Translations under genes and position numbers: made by a program
NCBI GenBank assembly: GCA_001939145.1
Contig: LSRX01000763.1
Span: forward strand, 2,891 to 66,890
Reading direction: 5' to 3'
DNA from: Symbiodinium microadriaticum
Lineage: Eukaryota; Sar; Dinophyceae; Suessiales; Symbiodiniaceae
Length of the DNA: 64,000 nt
Notes under the pieces: generated by a model
Database searches by the model: none
What the model was told of the DNA's origin: nothing
Seen by the model: the letters and a program-made list of their open reading frames with translations, nothing else
In this document: positions 61,484 through 64,000 of the stretch, piece after piece
Position numbering within the stretch: the first letter of the stretch is position 1
Layout of the letters: every line of letters starts with the position of its first letter

Positions 61484-62451
61484 CTGTAAGAGATATATTC
61501 TCAGATATATACTTTCTATATATACATATGTATACACACATGTGTATATATGCACCTGCGAAAGATGTTTAAGAGACATATACAACGTGACGGGTTTAGT
61601 TTAGGGCCTAGGGTTAGGGTTCCCTCTTCCTCTCCACCGTGTCGCTCTCCTCCCTTTCCCGCATCTTCTCCCTCTCCCTCTCCCTTTCCCTCTCAAAACT
61701 ATAGATCTCCAGACGCCCTAAACCTCCAACCCCCTTAAGGGTTCCTTAAGGGGGTTTCTTTGAGTTTGCCTTTCTGGGAGCCTCATAATTAGGGTTTTGG
61801 GGTTTTGGGGTTTTTGGGGTTTTGGTTTAGGGATGTTTCGGGTTTGGGCTGAGGCTTTAAGGATTATGGCTTAGGCGAGTTCAGGGTTTGGCGGTCTATA
61901 GACGTTAGAGTTAATGCTTTAGGGTTGTTGGTTCGGGGCTTTAGGCTGAAACTCTTGCCAGGCTTGCCGGTTGATGGTATAGTAAGTTAAGTTGGATACG
62001 GCATGTTATGGTTTTTTCTGGAATCGATCATCGTATGCTTTGGTATCTTATTGTCTCAGTAGCAGAGCAGGTAACCTTTAAGCTTTTTTGGGGGTCCCCC
62101 AATCCTTGAATGTAACCCCAACATACTCCCAAAGGTTAGCCCCCCTAAACCCTAAACCCTAAACCCTAAACCCTAAACCCAAAGGTTAGCCGGAAGCCCC
62201 CCCAGGATACTGGACAAGGTAGGTAGTAGATTTGTCGGAGCTTAGGGCAGCGACTCCTCGTTTTCAGAGGGTTTAGGTTTAGGGTTTGGGGTTTGAATCC
62301 GTCTTTCTTGAAACCTGGAGCCCTAGATTCCATGATAAGGTGTACCATAACTGGGATACCAGAAGGGCTCTACAAGCGAGATTATAAGGCTTACTGTAAG
62401 GGAGCAGTAGAGATTTGGAGATCCAACTTCTCAAGTTTGGATATACAAACC

Positions 62452-62576
62452 TACTTGGAGGATCAGGGGACTTAGTGAGTAGGTTGATAAGTACCTTCCT
62501 TGGGGTTAGAAGTATTTATATGTATAGCTAGCTTATTTATAACCCTAGTTACTACGTCCCTTGATCCTTTAAGTAG
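62452..62576. repeat. Hairpin element, family C copy
   Basis: CTACTTGGAGGATCAGGGGA and ACGTCCCTTGATCCTTTAAG are inverted ends. Confidence 0.7.
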
Positions 62577-63048
62577 CTGGCAACATCAAACACTACGAAA
62601 AGTGATGCCCTGAGCAACATGAATGGTGACAGCTTTGGCCTTGTAAAGAACAGTTCAGCAAAGAAGGTAATCGTACACTCCGACCCACATGCCCAGCAAG
62701 ACCCTACAGTACGATTTTCGGGGCAGGGCAGAAGGCGTAGGGTCAGAAGTTTTGAGGTGTAGTAGGCCCTTCAGACCCTGAGCCACCCAAAGACAATCCT
62801 AAAAAACATCAACTCCCAAGTACCCAAACCCGACAGAGATATGAACACCCTAAACCCGAAACCCCAAACCCCAAACCCGAAACCCTAAACCCTATACCCT
62901 AAACCCTAAACCCTAAACCCTAAACCCTAAACCCTAAACCCTAAACCTATCCCTTAATGGGTCCCCAAAACACTTATCCACGAAGGTGGTATTGGGATTT
63001 AGGGCTTAGTAATTAAGGGCTATTGGGCTCTCTGGCGTTGTTCAAGAG

Positions 63049-63129
63049 GTCATGCCGGAGTCGAAGACGGTGGACCTCGTCGACTCCGATGACGACATCG
63101 CGGTGCAGGGGATCCGAGCCGGCTGTCGG
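63049..63129 (+). CDS. Exon-like island, unidentified
   Basis: Acceptor CAAGAG, frame VMPESKTVDLVDSDDDIAVQ then GIRAGCR, donor CGG|GTGTTT. It is 81 bases, phase 0 at both ends, acidic in the middle. A hairpin-element end lies 14 bases upstream. Confidence 0.58.
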
Positions 63130-64000
63130 GTGTTTTTTTGGGGTCTTTTTGAGGGTTTAGGGTTTAGGGTTTTAGGGTTCCGGATTTAGGGGTGTTTTTT
63201 TGTTTAGGGTTCAGGATTTAGAGGTGTTCTTTTTTTGGGGTTCTTTTGCGGCTGAGCGCTTGAGAGAGTTAGGGTTCGGGTTTTGATGGTCTTTCCGGTT
63301 CCTGTTTAACCCCTAAACCCTAAACCGTTTCATCCTTTGGGGTTTGGAGATTGAGGGGCTTCGGATCTATGGGTGCCGCAGCAATAACAGATAGGTCCGT
63401 CCGTCCGGCGAAGAGGATGAGACCGTGGGGTTGTAAGTCTGAAGCAGAAGACTCTAAGGTTCGGATGCATTTGTGAGTAGTGTAGGGACATTTCTTCTCA
63501 TTTTAGGGTGCATGATATAGACTCCCTGGAGGTAGGTGGCTTAAGGAAGAGTATTGCGTTATTTCGCTTTAGGCTTTAGGGTTTAGGGTATACTAGTCAA
63601 TGCTTGGAAGAGTTGGCGCTGTCTTTGCTTTTGGTCTTGCCTAACGGTGGGTGGGCGAGGAGAGGGTTTTGCTTGCTTTCAACATGTACCAACCCCGAAA
63701 CCCCAAACACCTAACCCCCAAGCCCTAAACCCTAAACCCTGAACCGTAAACCCTAGCCCAAGACCTCGCCACAGGTAGTTGTAATGGCATTTTCCTTAGG
63801 AGCCCCTAAAAGGGAAGGGGGTAAGCTGGAATAGGATTTAGGGTTTTGGGGCCTTTAGGGTTTTAGGGGCTCTACTTCCAAGCAGACCTTCTGCAGCCCT
63901 TACCAGGCAAGTTGTGTGCTGCAGAACCTCGCGTGCTCTCCGCGTTTTGGGTAAAAGTTTTGGAGATGTGAAAGTTCAGGATTCGACAGGCTGTAGAGCC
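63130..64000. other. Repeat region at the window end, no firm gene
   Basis: G-rich tracts and T runs, C-rich tract near 63690-63765. Exon-like pieces could not be delimited. Confidence 0.45.

Larger units (their letters stand above)
1..64000. repeat. Window-wide degenerate telomere-like (TTTAGGG/CCCTAAA) repeats
   Basis: Nearly every non-coding stretch is made of imperfect TTTAGGG or CCCTAAA units in tracts of about 20 to 350 bp that switch strand repeatedly. Runs of near-perfect units occur for example at 2820-2950, 18205-18390, 20105-20170, 53360-53460, 59755-59815 and 62880-62946. Units vary (GTTTAGGG, TTCAGGG, CCCTAAG, CCCGAAACC), which fits old interstitial repeat rather than a chromosome end. 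The tracts lie between exons, so they are intronic or intergenic filler. TTTAGGG is a known telomere unit of dinoflagellates and plants; the reason for this spread is unknown. Confidence 0.95.

Overview
The window looks like nuclear DNA from a dinoflagellate, probably Symbiodiniaceae-like. Three things point there. TTTAGGG/CCCTAAA-like repeats fill almost all non-coding sequence, and TTTAGGG is a known dinoflagellate telomere unit. Reconstructed introns often use GC donors with AG acceptors, a known dinoflagellate habit. The one long reading frame is a Ty1/copia-type polyprotein with extra domains of a kind I associate with dinoflagellate elements. I could not search a database, so the genus is inference.

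Layout. From 1 to about 32 kb, degenerate telomere-like tracts alternate with short hairpin elements, microsatellites and many small unique islands. About forty of these islands are open on the + strand and bounded by plausible splice sites. They look like exons of one or more unidirectional genes, and most are not identifiable. From about 32.2 to 56.2 kb I could assemble one gene by hand: a rhodanese-fold protein of the TrhO/UPF0176/TSTD2 family, in at least nine small + strand exons. Reading phase agrees at six successive junctions (seven exons) and again at the last one. Its introns are built of telomere-like repeats, hairpin elements and dead coding fragments.

A minus-strand LTR retrotransposon (42545-50890) lies in one of these introns. 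It has identical 207-bp LTRs with TGCAAG...CTTGCA ends and an apparent 5-bp target duplication. It encodes Gag with a zinc knuckle, an aspartic protease, a SAP/ExoX-like segment, and a long Pol. Pol carries a methyltransferase-like domain and a 2-oxoglutarate/Fe(II)-dioxygenase-like domain ahead of integrase, reverse transcriptase and RNase H. The LTR plus 666 bp of flank, including one host exon, appears twice (41671-42543 and 50684-51556). The first copy ends at a single N, which suggests an assembly join or an alternative solo-LTR allele.

From 56 to 64 kb, repeats, hairpin elements and further exon-like islands continue. The large apparent ORFs at 12.6-14.1 kb and 21.9-22.7 kb are microsatellite translations, not genes. 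I found no rRNA, tRNA or CRISPR array.
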